A stretch of DNA of 64,000 bases from Pedobacter psychrodurus (GCF_004331735.1 NZ_SJSO01000011.1:62001-126000), one strand, 5' to 3'. Numbered from the stretch's first letter, positions 26,160 through 34,242 are shown. The notes: a model not told the origin generated them from the letters alone. Translations and numbers: made by a program.

Positions 26160-26336
26160 GTCCGCTTTTTAGTTTATACTTGGCTGTCCCGGAAACCAGT
26201 ACGAGAATATTAAACAGTGCAAAGGATATTGCCACCGGCCGGTATGGATGCCCACGATCCTAACCGCATAGGATAAGGTCGTGACCAGATTAATAATAAA
26301 GGTAAGCACCAATACAAATGAATACCTATGTTGTCA
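26160..26336 (-). pseudogene. amj: Relic of an Amj-family lipid II flippase gene
   Basis: The minus strand reads YSFVLVLTFIINLVTTLSYA then VRIVGIHTGR, and after a one-base shift VAISFALFNILVLVSGTAKY. These are the conserved first helices of the Amj (DUF2837) lipid II flippase family. Only about 55 codons remain and the frame is broken, so the gene is dead. The recognition is from motif memory and should be tested by alignment. Confidence 0.6.
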
Positions 26337-26466
26337 AAAGGTTTATAGTTAAAGGCAAATTTCAGTCAATATCAAGGATTTTTTTCGCTCCAGAAATATC
26401 CGATTTGATTGAGAATCTGTTATCATAGAGAATCGTTAAGGCTGTGCTGTCCAATGAGAGTATCCG

Positions 26467-26520
26467 TGTCTCTCCTGGGCTCGAACCAGAAACCTCTGAT
26501 TAATTGGGAGGGAGCTCATG
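26467..26520 (-). other. tRNA-like 3-prime fragment (tRNA-Asn-like), possible attachment scar
   Basis: On the minus strand AATTAATCAGAGG is followed by a T-arm, CTGG-TTCGAGC-CCAG. This resembles the anticodon-loop to T-arm half of tRNA-Asn (GTTAATCAGAGG...). The anticodon loop lacks the proper T33, the anticodon stem does not pair, and the 5-prime half is absent, so it cannot be a working tRNA. Integrase scars often leave such pieces. Confidence 0.3.
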
Positions 26521-26688
26521 CCACCTATCTATCACATGAGATTTTGCCGATATTCATTCTTAGAAACTGTGGCAATCCTGTCGATTTGCACATTATTGCG
26601 TCGAAAATGCTAGCCGTTGCCCTAGGAAACCCTTATAATTTCAACAAAATTACATCAACGGAGTCCGAGGTGAACTAAACCAATCAGT

Positions 26689-26825
26689 TGAGAGTTCAAA
26701 CGTAGTCTTCTAATCCCCCGTAATTGTAAACTCCTTTAGCAGGAATACTTTGAACAAGGCTGAGATAGCATTAAAGTTCGATTTTTAAAAACAAACCGTA
26801 CTTTGAAGTGTTCAAAGTACGGTTT
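26689..26825 (+). repeat. Repeat R2, right copy, with perfect 15-bp hairpin
   Basis: Recurs from 23831-23967. It carries AGCAGGAATACTTTGAACA at 26738-26756 and ends in a hairpin with 15-bp arms, AAACCGTACTTTGAA (26793-26807) and TTCAAAGTACGGTTT (26811-26825). The hairpin sequence differs from the left copy by compensating changes (GCAC to GTAC), which suggests the structure is what is kept. Confidence 0.75.
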
Positions 26826-26853
26826 ATGCCCTAAGCATGCATACTTAGAACTG

Positions 26854-26959
26854 TACCCAAGAGGAGATCCGATAGTTATCGGATCGAACTCCCACACCCA
26901 TACAGGCGCCAGCCCCTCAAGCTGGTGCGTCTACCACCCCGATAGCTATCGGGGTCGCC
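26854..26959 (-). pseudogene. Broken tRNA-Leu copy interrupted by two palindromic inserts
   Basis: The bases match the intact tRNA-Leu at 27287-27370 from the acceptor 3-prime strand through the anticodon arm to GGCGA of the D-arm, with the first seven or so 5-prime bases missing. TCCGATAGTTATCGGA (26868-26883) sits inside the T-loop and CCCCGATAGCTATCGGGG (26937-26954) replaces three bases in the D-arm. Both arms are destroyed, so it is not functional. The GIY-YIG stop codon lies 1 bp from its truncated end. Confidence 0.8.
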
Positions 26960-26960
26960 T

Positions 26961-27245
26961 TTAACGATATCGCTCAATAAGTTTAGCTAACAGCTCAGGA
27001 TATTGCTTTAAGTTTTTAATATAAATTACACTTTTCATTTTTTTGATATGTAATTCGATCAATCGAGACTGTTTGTAATCAAGGTCATTTATAGTGAAAA
27101 ATAGTTCCCAATCTTCAGTCTTAGATGTGAAACTACCTGTAAAACTTTTATCCTTATGCGATTGTAATCGCTGTAGCAAATCCAGACAACTTCCGGTGTA
27201 AAAACGATTTAATTTTTCAGAAAAAAGGATATAAACTGAAGCCAT
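26961..27245 (-). CDS. Small GIY-YIG endonuclease-domain protein
   Basis: 94 residues from the ATG at 27245 (MASVYILFSEKLNRFYTGS); a longer frame to 27338 would run through the tRNA gene and is rejected. VYIL and FYTGS are the GIY and YIG halves of the catalytic sheet, followed by LLQRLQSHK (Arg/His of the active site), and a late Glu in RLIELHIKKMKS. Single-domain proteins like this are common in Bacteroidota and have no fixed role. Here the gene is sandwiched between an intact tRNA-Leu (42 bp upstream) and a broken tRNA-Leu copy (1 bp downstream), which suggests mobility by the endonuclease. Confidence 0.8.
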   Translation of the reverse strand: MASVYILFSEKLNRFYTGSCLDLLQRLQSHKDKSFTGSFTSKTEDWELFFTINDLDYKQSRLIELHIKKMKSVIYIKNLKQYPELLAKLIERYR

Positions 27246-27253
27246 AAACAAAC

Positions 27254-27282
27254 AAAAAAGCTTCGGTACTACCGAAGCTTTT
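27254..27282 (-). terminator. Intrinsic terminator after tRNA-Leu
   Basis: AAAAGCTTCGGT and ACCGAAGCTTTT form a 12-bp perfect stem with a 3-nt loop, followed on the minus strand by a T-rich stretch. It lies between the tRNA 3-prime end and the GIY-YIG start, so the GIY-YIG gene is probably not simply read through from the tRNA. Confidence 0.75.
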
Positions 27283-27286
27283 AGCG

Positions 27287-27370
27287 TACCCAAGAGGAGA
27301 TTCGAACTCCCACACCCATACAGGCGCCAGCCCCTCAAGCTGGTGCGTCTACCAATTTCGCCACCTGGGT
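27287..27370 (-). tRNA. tRNA-Leu (GAG)
   Basis: An 84-nt class II tRNA. Acceptor ACCCAGG pairs with CTTGGGT (one G-U), the D-arm contains TTGGTAGACGC, the anticodon stem CCAGC/GCTGG encloses TTGAGGG (anticodon GAG), the long variable arm follows, and the T-arm is GGGAG-TTCGAAT-CTCCT. Discriminator A; CCA is not encoded. It reads CUC/CUU leucine codons. A broken copy lies 433 bp away. Confidence 0.95.
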
Positions 27371-27415
27371 TTGTGCTGCAAATATAATTTAATTTTGGAT
27401 TTCCGAAACAATGAT

Positions 27416-28180
27416 TTACAATTCTATTTTTAAACCATCATATGCAAGCCTGATGTTTGCCGGCAATTCTTTTTCTACTGCCGCGTGTAAGCCCAAATTA
27501 TGGCTGATATGCGTAAGATAAGTGGTTTCAGCACCTACCCTTTCCGCAAAGGCAATGGCCTCGCTTAAAGTAAAATGAGAAATATGCGGTTCTTTCTGCA
27601 AAGCATTCAGAACCAATATTTTTGTTCCCTTTATTTTCTCAAAACTTGGTTCCGATATGGTTTTGGCATCGGTGATGTAAGTAAAATCGCCAATCCGGTA
27701 GCCTGTAATGGGTAATAAATGGTGCATCACTTCAAATGGCACAATCGTGCTTTCGCCAATTTTAAAATCTTGGCCATTAGTTACAGTATGAAGATTAATC
27801 TGAGGCAAACCATGGTACTTGGTTTCAGCAAAGATGTAATAAAACTCTCTTTTCAATGCCGTTTGCACCCTATCAGTCGCATAAACATCAATTACCTTAT
27901 GCAGCAGGTAATTAAATGGCCTGATGTCATCTAAGCCGGCAATATGATCTTTATGTTCGTGTGTAAACATTACGGCATCCAGGTCTTTTACCTTTTCGCG
28001 CAAAAGCTGGTAACGGAAATCAGGGCCACTATCTACAACAATGGTTTTATCAGCTGTTTGTATTAAAATCGACGTCCTTAACCGATTATCTCTTCTATCA
28101 GCAGATAAACAAACTTCGCAATTACACGCAATTACAGGAACGCCTTGTGATGTACCAGTGCCTAAAAAAGTAACTTTCAT
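27416..28180 (-). CDS. MBL-fold metal-dependent hydrolase (PhnP-like)
   Basis: 254 residues from MKVTFLGTGTSQGVPVIACN at 28180; upstream in-frame sequence lacks a domain. The metallo-beta-lactamase motif is FTHEHKDHIAGLDDIRPF (HxHxDH), with later ligands in MHHLLPITGYR, YITDAK and THISHN. The CNCEVC segment near residues 18-24 is a probable zinc knuckle found in this subgroup. Related to PhnP phosphodiesterase and lipoate-type MBL hydrolases; substrate unknown. A conserved Bacteroidota gene, probably cotranscribed with the 91-residue gene upstream (49-bp gap). Confidence 0.85.
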   Translation of the reverse strand: MKVTFLGTGTSQGVPVIACNCEVCLSADRRDNRLRTSILIQTADKTIVVDSGPDFRYQLLREKVKDLDAVMFTHEHKDHIAGLDDIRPFNYLLHKVIDVYATDRVQTALKREFYYIFAETKYHGLPQINLHTVTNGQDFKIGESTIVPFEVMHHLLPITGYRIGDFTYITDAKTISEPSFEKIKGTKILVLNALQKEPHISHFTLSEAIAFAERVGAETTYLTHISHNLGLHAAVEKELPANIRLAYDGLKIEL

Positions 28181-28229
28181 CTGCTTAAACTTTCTTTTCT
28201 GTGGATGTAATTCCAGTTTTTTATCTCCA

Positions 28230-28502
28230 TTAAAATAATTCGGTTTGTTGTAAGGATAGATAAAATTGTCGTTGTTTTTCTTCCAACAGGTTTTCGTCAG
28301 GTTTGGTTTGTTTAACCAGGGCAACTAATGCCGCAATTTTTCCTTCCAGATTCGAAAACTTATTTACTACAACAACCTTATTGTGCTCGAGCAGGCAAGA
28401 ACCCGTTTTAAAGTTCCCTTTCTCGTAACGAACCTTATAACCCATAGCAAAAAGCAGGGCTTCTAATTTCTCTAAGGTATGGTTTGTTAGTGGCAATGAC
28501 AT
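28230..28502 (-). CDS. Conserved hypothetical protein
   Basis: 90 residues from MSLPLTNHTLEKLEALLFA at 28502. A start 12 codons earlier would translate a conserved promoter-like block, so I prefer this one, although it would give a nearly leaderless mRNA. It is a soluble alpha/beta protein (GYKVRYEKGNFKTGSCLLEH, VVVVNKFSNLEGKIAALVAL). I recall it as a small conserved Bacteroidota family but cannot assign a function. It lies just upstream of the MBL hydrolase gene. Confidence 0.6.
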   Translation of the reverse strand: MSLPLTNHTLEKLEALLFAMGYKVRYEKGNFKTGSCLLEHNKVVVVNKFSNLEGKIAALVALVKQTKPDENLLEEKQRQFYLSLQQTELF

Positions 28503-28506
28503 TGGA

Positions 28507-28535
28507 AACAAACTTAGATAAATCTGCGCAGCATT
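28507..28535 (-). promoter_or_regulatory. 29-bp promoter-like block with CTGCGCAG palindrome, copy 1
   Basis: On the minus strand this reads AATGCTGCGCAG, then ATTTATC, then TAAGTTTG, the last a match to TAnnTTTG. It is repeated with one difference upstream of ftsK (32723-32751). The 8-bp palindrome CTGCGCAG (28524-28531) is 7 bp upstream of the -7 box, a normal activator or repressor position. Confidence 0.55.
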
Positions 28536-28539
28536 CATA

Positions 28540-29330
28540 AATACCCGGTAAAAAATTTATCAACCACTGTATTCACTTCTAAACATTTAGAAAATCAGGG
28601 TGCTGCATCAATCGGTTACGAAAGCCCTGCCATCCGTTTTACTCATCCCGACCAATGTCGGGAATCGTGTTCGCTCCTGTCAGGTTTATTGAATTTGGGT
28701 TAACCTTACTATCCTAAAGAATTTTACCTCTTTTTAACTGTTGGTAAGAAACAATTGTTTTTTAAAATGCACGTGCCAATAAGCTCGACAACAGCGGCAG
28801 AGCACGACTTTAAGTTCTACAGTCATGACAATCTTTTTTAAGAGTGGTTAGGCATCATGCTAGCCTGCTTTAAAAAAGCCACAGGATTTACCCAAGCACG
28901 CTCGTCAATCCCAAGTGGCAGAAGAATCAAAAAAACAGGTGTAGAAAAGAATAAGTAGCACTACCAAGCCTGAAACGCAGTGGTTTTGTGTTCTTACGCG
29001 CTGCGTTACAGGTTAAAAGGATATTGAACACAAAACAAAGTGCCGCTGTTTTTTTGATGAGCGCGGGCGGTGAGGAGCCACATTGCTGGATTGACAATGC
29101 GCTTTGGCTACTTTGGCGCTCCAAAGTAGCATGCCCCGCGGCATAGAGCGGTAAAAAACAATTTGTGCGCAAACTATTGTTTCGTAAGGAATCAATTAAT
29201 AGAAGGAAGGATGCTGCTCATGAAGTAGCTATTAGGCCTTTAAAACAATAAAACTGCTAATAAAATAAATCCGATAGCTATCGGATCAGCATGACAATAC
29301 ATCTAACAATGTAAATTCAATAAAAACAAA
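28540..29330. other. Long intergenic region with repeat debris
   Basis: About 790 bp without a supportable gene. It holds a CCCGACCAATGTCGGG inverted repeat near 28648, a Bacteroidota-type GC-richer block around 28930-29170 whose frames on both strands look like chance readings, and the palindrome TCCGATAGCTATCGGA at 29270-29285. The GC-rich block is similar in style to 33660-33900 and is probably a dispersed element. Confidence 0.4.
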
Positions 29331-29360
29331 AAAGGTTCAGCTGTTTCCAACTGAACCTTT
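29331..29360 (-). terminator. Intrinsic terminator of lolA
   Basis: AAAGGTTCAG and CTGAACCTTT form a 10-bp perfect stem with a 10-nt loop, with a T-run on the minus strand just beyond. It lies 33 bp after the lolA stop codon. Confidence 0.75.
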
Positions 29361-29392
29361 CAGGTTTCATCCCGCCTAGGCGGAAATAACAA

Positions 29393-30043
29393 TTATCTTA
29401 AATCTACTACCTCAACACCAGGATATTTTTTGGCATCGAAAGCAAAAGTAGTTTCCGGTACATTTACGTTTGGCGAAAAAGTTTTTACGTTGTAAGTGTA
29501 TTTGTTACCGTTTTTATCGAACAACACCACATTGGCGATTTGTTTAGCTGCTTTATCGATACTTAAACGTACTTTAAAAATCGATTTTTTAGCGTCAACA
29601 GGTGTTAAATCAATCATTTGGTAAGTTTTGGTACCCGCTTTTTGTTCACCAGTGTATGCATATTTAAATCCTTTTTCGTAAACCGTAAAAATCTTAGCTG
29701 GATTAATGGCATCGCCACTATTATCTACATTGCTCACTTGCACCTCTTTGTCTTTTTTCAAATAAGTCCACTGGCTTTTACCATCGCTAAATAGCTCTTG
29801 GTTAGTCATGGCTACTTTATACTTATTAGAATTGGCTTTAACATACAAAGTGCCTTGTTGGGTTTCTTTTACTTTTGCTTTTGGATTATCCAAAGTGAAG
29901 GTAAAATCTGTTTTTACAATATTATACGATTTGTATTTTTTACTTACCTCAGCTAAAATTGCTTTAGCTTTCGCATCAGTTTGAGCATAAGTTGAAGTTG
30001 TAAAAGCAACTACAACGATTAATGCTGAAATTAATTTCTTCAT
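29393..30043 (-). CDS. lolA: Outer-membrane lipoprotein carrier protein LolA
   Basis: 216 residues with a Sec signal peptide (MKKLISALIVVVAFTTSTYA). The mature protein has the LolA half-barrel strands: TDFTFTLDNPKAKVKETQQGTLYVKA, KSQWTYLKKDKEVQVSN and FSPNVNVPETTFAFDAKKYPGVEVVD. It is periplasmic and carries lipoproteins from the LolCDE exporter toward the outer membrane. It lies 61 bp after ftsK, a common gene order in Bacteroidota. A LolD-like ATPase gene is at 58801. Confidence 0.92.
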   Translation of the reverse strand: MKKLISALIVVVAFTTSTYAQTDAKAKAILAEVSKKYKSYNIVKTDFTFTLDNPKAKVKETQQGTLYVKANSNKYKVAMTNQELFSDGKSQWTYLKKDKEVQVSNVDNSGDAINPAKIFTVYEKGFKYAYTGEQKAGTKTYQMIDLTPVDAKKSIFKVRLSIDKAAKQIANVVLFDKNGNKYTYNVKTFSPNVNVPETTFAFDAKKYPGVEVVDLR

Positions 30044-30104
30044 CTTTTCTTTTTTAAGTTTTTCCTTTGAAACGTTAGAGTAGATTTTTTGGTATTGGTT
30101 TAAT

Positions 30105-32696
30105 CTAATCTTTGTTATTCATACTATTCAAGAACTGTTCCAAAGAATACTCGTCAGGGTATAAAACTTCGCGGGCCTTACTTCCTTCAAATGGACCAAC
30201 AATTCCGGCAGCCTCTAGCTGATCGATAATTCTACCGGCCCTATTGTAGCCTAATTTTAGTTTACGCTGTATTAATGAGGTAGAACCCTGCTGATGCATC
30301 ACAATCAGTCTGGCCGCATCTTCAAAGAACTTATCACGTTCGTTAGGATCAAAATCGGCCTTACTTCCCTCTCCTGCTTCATCTATATATTCTGGTAGTT
30401 GATAAGCCTCGGCATAACCACGTTGGTTACCAATATATTCAGAAATGCGATCTACCTCAGGTGTATCAACGAAAGCACACTGTAGCCTGATTAAGTCGCT
30501 CCCTGTAGATAAAAGCATATCACCACGACCAATTAACTGATCGGCGCCACCACTATCCAAAATGGTTCTCGAATCGATTTTCGATAACACCCTAAAGGCT
30601 AACCTGGCTGGGAAATTGGCTTTAATGGTACCTGTAATAATATTTACCGATGGACGCTGCGTAGCCAGAACAAGGTGAATACCGATTGCCCTGGCTAATT
30701 GAGCCAAACGTGCAATTGGCGCCTCCACCTCCTTACCTGCAGTCATCATTAAATCGGCAAACTCATCTACTACCAAAACAATGAAAGGTAAAAAGCGGTG
30801 ACCGTTATTTGGATTAAGCTTGCGCTTCACAAACTTATCGTTGTATTCTTTTAAATTCCTAACCTGTGCATCTTTCAATAAATCGTAACGCTGATCCATT
30901 TCGATACAAAGTGAATTTAAAGTATTTACTACCTTTTTGGTATCGGTAATAATTGCATCGGCCTCTCCAGGCAGTTTAGCTAAAAAGTGTCTTTCAATTC
31001 TATTAAATAAAGTTAATTCTACTTTTTTCGGATCGACCAGTACAAATTTCAGTTGCGCAGGGTGTTTCTTAAACAACAGGGAAACCAGAATGGCGTTAAT
31101 ACCTACCGATTTACCCTGGCCAGTTGCTCCTGCTACCAATAAGTGGGGCATTTTAGCTAAATCGGCTATAAAAACCTCATTGCTAATGGTTTTACCTAAT
31201 GCAATAGGCAAATCCATAGTGGTTTGGCTCCATTTTTCGGTATTTAGAATACTGCGCATGGGCACCATTTCTGGGTGTTGATTGGGTACCTCAATACCAA
31301 TTGTACCTTTACCTGGCATTGGTGCGATAATACGGATACCTAAGGCTGCTAACGAAAGCGCAATATCATCTTCAAGATTCTTAATTTTCGAAATCCTTAC
31401 CCCAGGGGCCGGAATAATTTCGTAAAGGGTAACCGTTGGGCCAATGGTTGCCTTAATCTTATCAATTTCAATATTGTAATGATTAAGGGTTTCGACAATT
31501 TTATTTTTATTGGCTTCTAATTCTTCAGCATTTACCGAAATTTTATTGGTACCGTAATTTTCGAGCAAATCAATTGTTGGATACTTATAACCAGATAAAT
31601 CTAGTTTTTCATCATAATTACCAAACTGTTCAACCAGATCATCCGATTTTTTTTCTTCTTCAGTTTTTTCGATCGTAAAAGCAGGTTCCTTTTCAGCCTC
31701 AATTGGTGGCTCTACCGTTAATGGAAGCGTTGTTGCCGCAGCAGTAGCAAGAGGCAAATTAGTAGCCAACGGAGATAATACTACAGGTGCTACAGTTTCT
31801 TCCTCTTCTTTTTCTTCGAAACGGCTTGGCTGTAATACCACATTTTGTTGTTTACGTTCGTTACCTACTGGCTTATCACGTACCGGAAATTCAATGGGCG
31901 CTGAAGGTTCGTCGAAAGTATTGTTTTTTACTGATTGCGCTCTAATGTCGTTTACATAATCTGGGGTTTCGTTATCCAGGTAAACTTCTTTCTCTTTACG
32001 TTCAGGAAACTTAAAATCGATATTGTACGCGATGATTAATATGGTTAATCCGGCAAAAGCGATTAATCCGGCAACCCCGGCAGCGCCAATTTGGGCACCT
32101 AATAATTTATTACTCCAATACCCAAACTCACCTTCTAAATAATGTGGCGATTCCGACCAAAAACTATGTGTAAAACCTAAGGTTAAGGAAATAAACAATA
32201 AAAAGAAAAAGCTATAACCTAATGTTTTAGAGATAGAAAGGATTTTAACTTTAAACAACAAACGGTAACCGATAATAAAAAAGGCCAAAACAAACAAGAA
32301 AGATGCAATACCGAACCATTCGTAAATAAACTGGTGCGATAACAAGGCGCCAAACTTACCTAACCAGTTTTGAACTACAGGTATGGAAACGCCAGCTTCT
32401 TTTAGTTCTTCTGTAGTTTTAAAAAGATTGCCCCAACCACCATTTGCGTCGATTACATAACTCTGATCATCTTGCCATGTAAATAAATACGAAGTAAAAG
32501 CAATTAAAAAGTATAATGACAATATCACAAAAAACAGACCTACAATTTTAACTGCACGGCCATCTGCCAAATCGAAGCTTGGCAAAAAATCTCTTTTTTC
32601 TTTCGGCTGCCGACCTGATGATGATCTGCCGGGTGCACTTTCTGCACCTTTATCTCTGAATGTATTGGTTTTAAACTGGTTACCCCTTACCGACAT
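30105..32696 (-). CDS. ftsK: FtsK/SpoIIIE DNA translocase
   Basis: 863 residues. Four or so membrane helices occupy about 45-220, then a low-complexity Glu/Pro linker (about 240-350), then the motor: alpha domain, Walker A GATGQGKS near residue 525, Walker B VVDEFADL near 640, and a C-terminal gamma winged helix (STSLIQRKLKLGYNRAGRII) that reads KOPS-like polarity sites. It pumps chromosome ends through the septum during division and activates XerCD at dif. The upstream 29-bp block shared with the gene at 28502 is its likely promoter. Confidence 0.95.
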   Translation of the reverse strand: MSVRGNQFKTNTFRDKGAESAPGRSSSGRQPKEKRDFLPSFDLADGRAVKIVGLFFVILSLYFLIAFTSYLFTWQDDQSYVIDANGGWGNLFKTTEELKEAGVSIPVVQNWLGKFGALLSHQFIYEWFGIASFLFVLAFFIIGYRLLFKVKILSISKTLGYSFFFLLFISLTLGFTHSFWSESPHYLEGEFGYWSNKLLGAQIGAAGVAGLIAFAGLTILIIAYNIDFKFPERKEKEVYLDNETPDYVNDIRAQSVKNNTFDEPSAPIEFPVRDKPVGNERKQQNVVLQPSRFEEKEEEETVAPVVLSPLATNLPLATAAATTLPLTVEPPIEAEKEPAFTIEKTEEEKKSDDLVEQFGNYDEKLDLSGYKYPTIDLLENYGTNKISVNAEELEANKNKIVETLNHYNIEIDKIKATIGPTVTLYEIIPAPGVRISKIKNLEDDIALSLAALGIRIIAPMPGKGTIGIEVPNQHPEMVPMRSILNTEKWSQTTMDLPIALGKTISNEVFIADLAKMPHLLVAGATGQGKSVGINAILVSLLFKKHPAQLKFVLVDPKKVELTLFNRIERHFLAKLPGEADAIITDTKKVVNTLNSLCIEMDQRYDLLKDAQVRNLKEYNDKFVKRKLNPNNGHRFLPFIVLVVDEFADLMMTAGKEVEAPIARLAQLARAIGIHLVLATQRPSVNIITGTIKANFPARLAFRVLSKIDSRTILDSGGADQLIGRGDMLLSTGSDLIRLQCAFVDTPEVDRISEYIGNQRGYAEAYQLPEYIDEAGEGSKADFDPNERDKFFEDAARLIVMHQQGSTSLIQRKLKLGYNRAGRIIDQLEAAGIVGPFEGSKAREVLYPDEYSLEQFLNSMNNKD

Positions 32697-32722
32697 TTTC
32701 TATCCTAAATAATTTAATATTG

Positions 32723-32751
32723 AACAAACTTAGATAAAACTGCGCAGCATT
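32723..32751 (-). promoter_or_regulatory. Promoter-like block with CTGCGCAG palindrome, copy 2 (ftsK)
   Basis: The minus strand carries AATGCTGCGCAG, TTTTATC and TAAGTTTG, differing by one base from the block at 28507-28535. The -7 box at 32725-32732 is about 30 bp from the ftsK start. The palindrome lies at 32740-32747. Confidence 0.6.
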
Positions 32752-32840
32752 AACGAAAGCCTAACAAAAAAAATAATCACAAATTGTAAGCATTGCTATT
32801 AGGGCTTTTTATCATACCACTCGCTATTTTCAAGAAGAGC

Positions 32841-33036
32841 TAAATTTGCACCTCTATCTATTGGTTTTATAATCTGCCTTAAATTAAATAAAAATATTCA
32901 TCAGGCATTAAACCTTAAACAGAAATTGTTGTCTATTATTTTAACAACACACAAGTTGTTACGTTTTGTCAAATGAAACGGATTTTGTTTTAGGTTTTAT
33001 CCCGTTTTGCCTGGAGAGGTTAAACGGGATTTTTAT
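32841..33036 (+). ncRNA. Candidate small RNA divergent from ftsK
   Basis: TAAATTTG at 32841-32848 is a perfect TAnnTTTG -7 box on the plus strand, and 150 bp later a strong intrinsic terminator closes the region (arms 32999-33007 and 33022-33030, then TTTTTATTT). No coding frame lies between. An internal stem GTTGT/ACAAC or AACAAC/GTTGTT is possible near 32930-32960. The expected transcript is about 180 nt. No -33 TTTG is seen at the usual spacing and I recognise no RNA family, so this is inference. Confidence 0.4.
32999..33036 (+). terminator. Orphan intrinsic terminator
   Basis: ATCCCGTTT and AAACGGGAT form a 9-bp stem with a 14-nt loop, followed by T5-A-T3 on the plus strand. No annotated plus-strand gene lies upstream, since ftsK points the other way, so it must end an unannotated transcript. 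Confidence 0.75.
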
Positions 33037-34242
33037 TTAAAGACCTTCTAACTTCAGCTCTATTAATTTTTATTCATAGCAACCAATTTTTAGCCTCATT
33101 TTCCTGACGCGATCGTCCTGCTGAACTTGTTTTATTAGTAGTTTTTATAGCTTTAAAGGCCTAATAGCTACTTCGTGGTCAGCATCTTTCCTGCTAGATA
33201 GACCCTGAAATAAATTACCTTCGGTGAGCTCGCTTAAAGCTCGGTTTACTGCGTAGCTTTCCGCTGCGCTACAGGTCAGGGTGACGACAAAGAGTTAAAA
33301 ATATCTACAGGAGATCTTTAAAGGTATATTATATATCGAACCCAGACCTAATAGGTGACTTAGGTGGTTCATCTTATTTTGAAAAGCAGGGTTCTGTGTA
33401 CTTCGGTTGCGATAGTCCCGCTATCACTTCAAGTCCTTCCCGATGAATCGGGATACCTCGTTCCGGGCTTTTCGTTCTATCAGGTTTATTTAACTCAGGT
33501 CTGTAATACTTAGGCTTTAAGACTAACTGCGATTAAGAGACTGTATCATAAATTGTATTCGCTTTTAATTTGTCACGTCGAGCCTGTCGAAACGCCTGTA
33601 AGGCATTTAAAAACAGGTCCTTCGACAAGCTACCATTGACGTTATTTTAATTATTACTAATCAGCATCTAACTACTTTCGCATTTCCATCCAGCTAAGCC
33701 ATAGCACGGTATCCACGTTCTACTTAAATCCGGCCTAACAAATTTTTCGGGCTGCACCGTTCTAGCCGCACAACTGCCTTCAAAAGAAAAATTTTCAGCC
33801 GGCATTTTTTGTTTCTTTTTGATGCCAAAAAGAAAGAGCCCTTCGGCGGCGGTGAGTCGAGGCAAGACCGCGCCGTAAGACAAAAGAAAACAATTGTATG
33901 TCATTCATATTGATTTTAAACAATTAATTAACCTCAGGATGACAATTCTACATTTGTGAGGCATCCCCCTGATTAACAGTAGGTTTTGCATTAGGGACTG
34001 TAAGGGTTCAGTACCGATCCTTCATCGATACCGGAGCGAAGCGCAGCCCTGCAAAGCCCGCCCCCTGCGTAGCTTGGGTAACGCCCTTATTAATTAATAG
34101 TGGCAATTTTTGGCTAACAACCCTTTTAAAGAACTCGCAAGCTCTGATTTTTGCTAATTTGCTTTACACTATATATATTTAGGCATTAAAGTTTACAATT
34201 CCTTAATTTTAGTTAATTTAAAGCGATTTTTGAAACAATATT
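33037..34242. other. Intergenic region with dispersed repeat debris
   Basis: About 1.2 kb before the ankyrin gene with no supportable gene. It contains fragments such as CCTAATAGCTACTTCGTGG, also seen in reverse near 29225, CATTCCGGG-like pieces near 33440, and a GC-richer block at 33660-33900 that opens a 78-codon minus-strand frame in Pedobacter-type repeat sequence. I treat that frame as part of a dispersed element, not a gene. Confidence 0.4.

Noticed and set aside
25878..26160. Possible integron-type attC sites near the repeat lipoprotein (GGGGCTAACA, CATAACCTAACAA)
   Set aside because: The core pairs do not match the GTTRRRY / RYYYAAC rule in the right order, and no integrase is present.
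26467..26520. Working tRNA-Asn
   Set aside because: Anticodon stem does not pair, T33 is missing and the 5-prime half is absent, so it is kept only as a low-confidence fragment.
23836..27370. CRISPR array
   Set aside because: Repeats in this zone are few, long and unevenly spaced, with no regular spacer pattern and no cas genes.
33668..33904. 78-codon minus-strand frame in a GC-richer block
   Set aside because: It lies in sequence of dispersed-repeat type, similar in style to 28930-29170, with no recognised domain.
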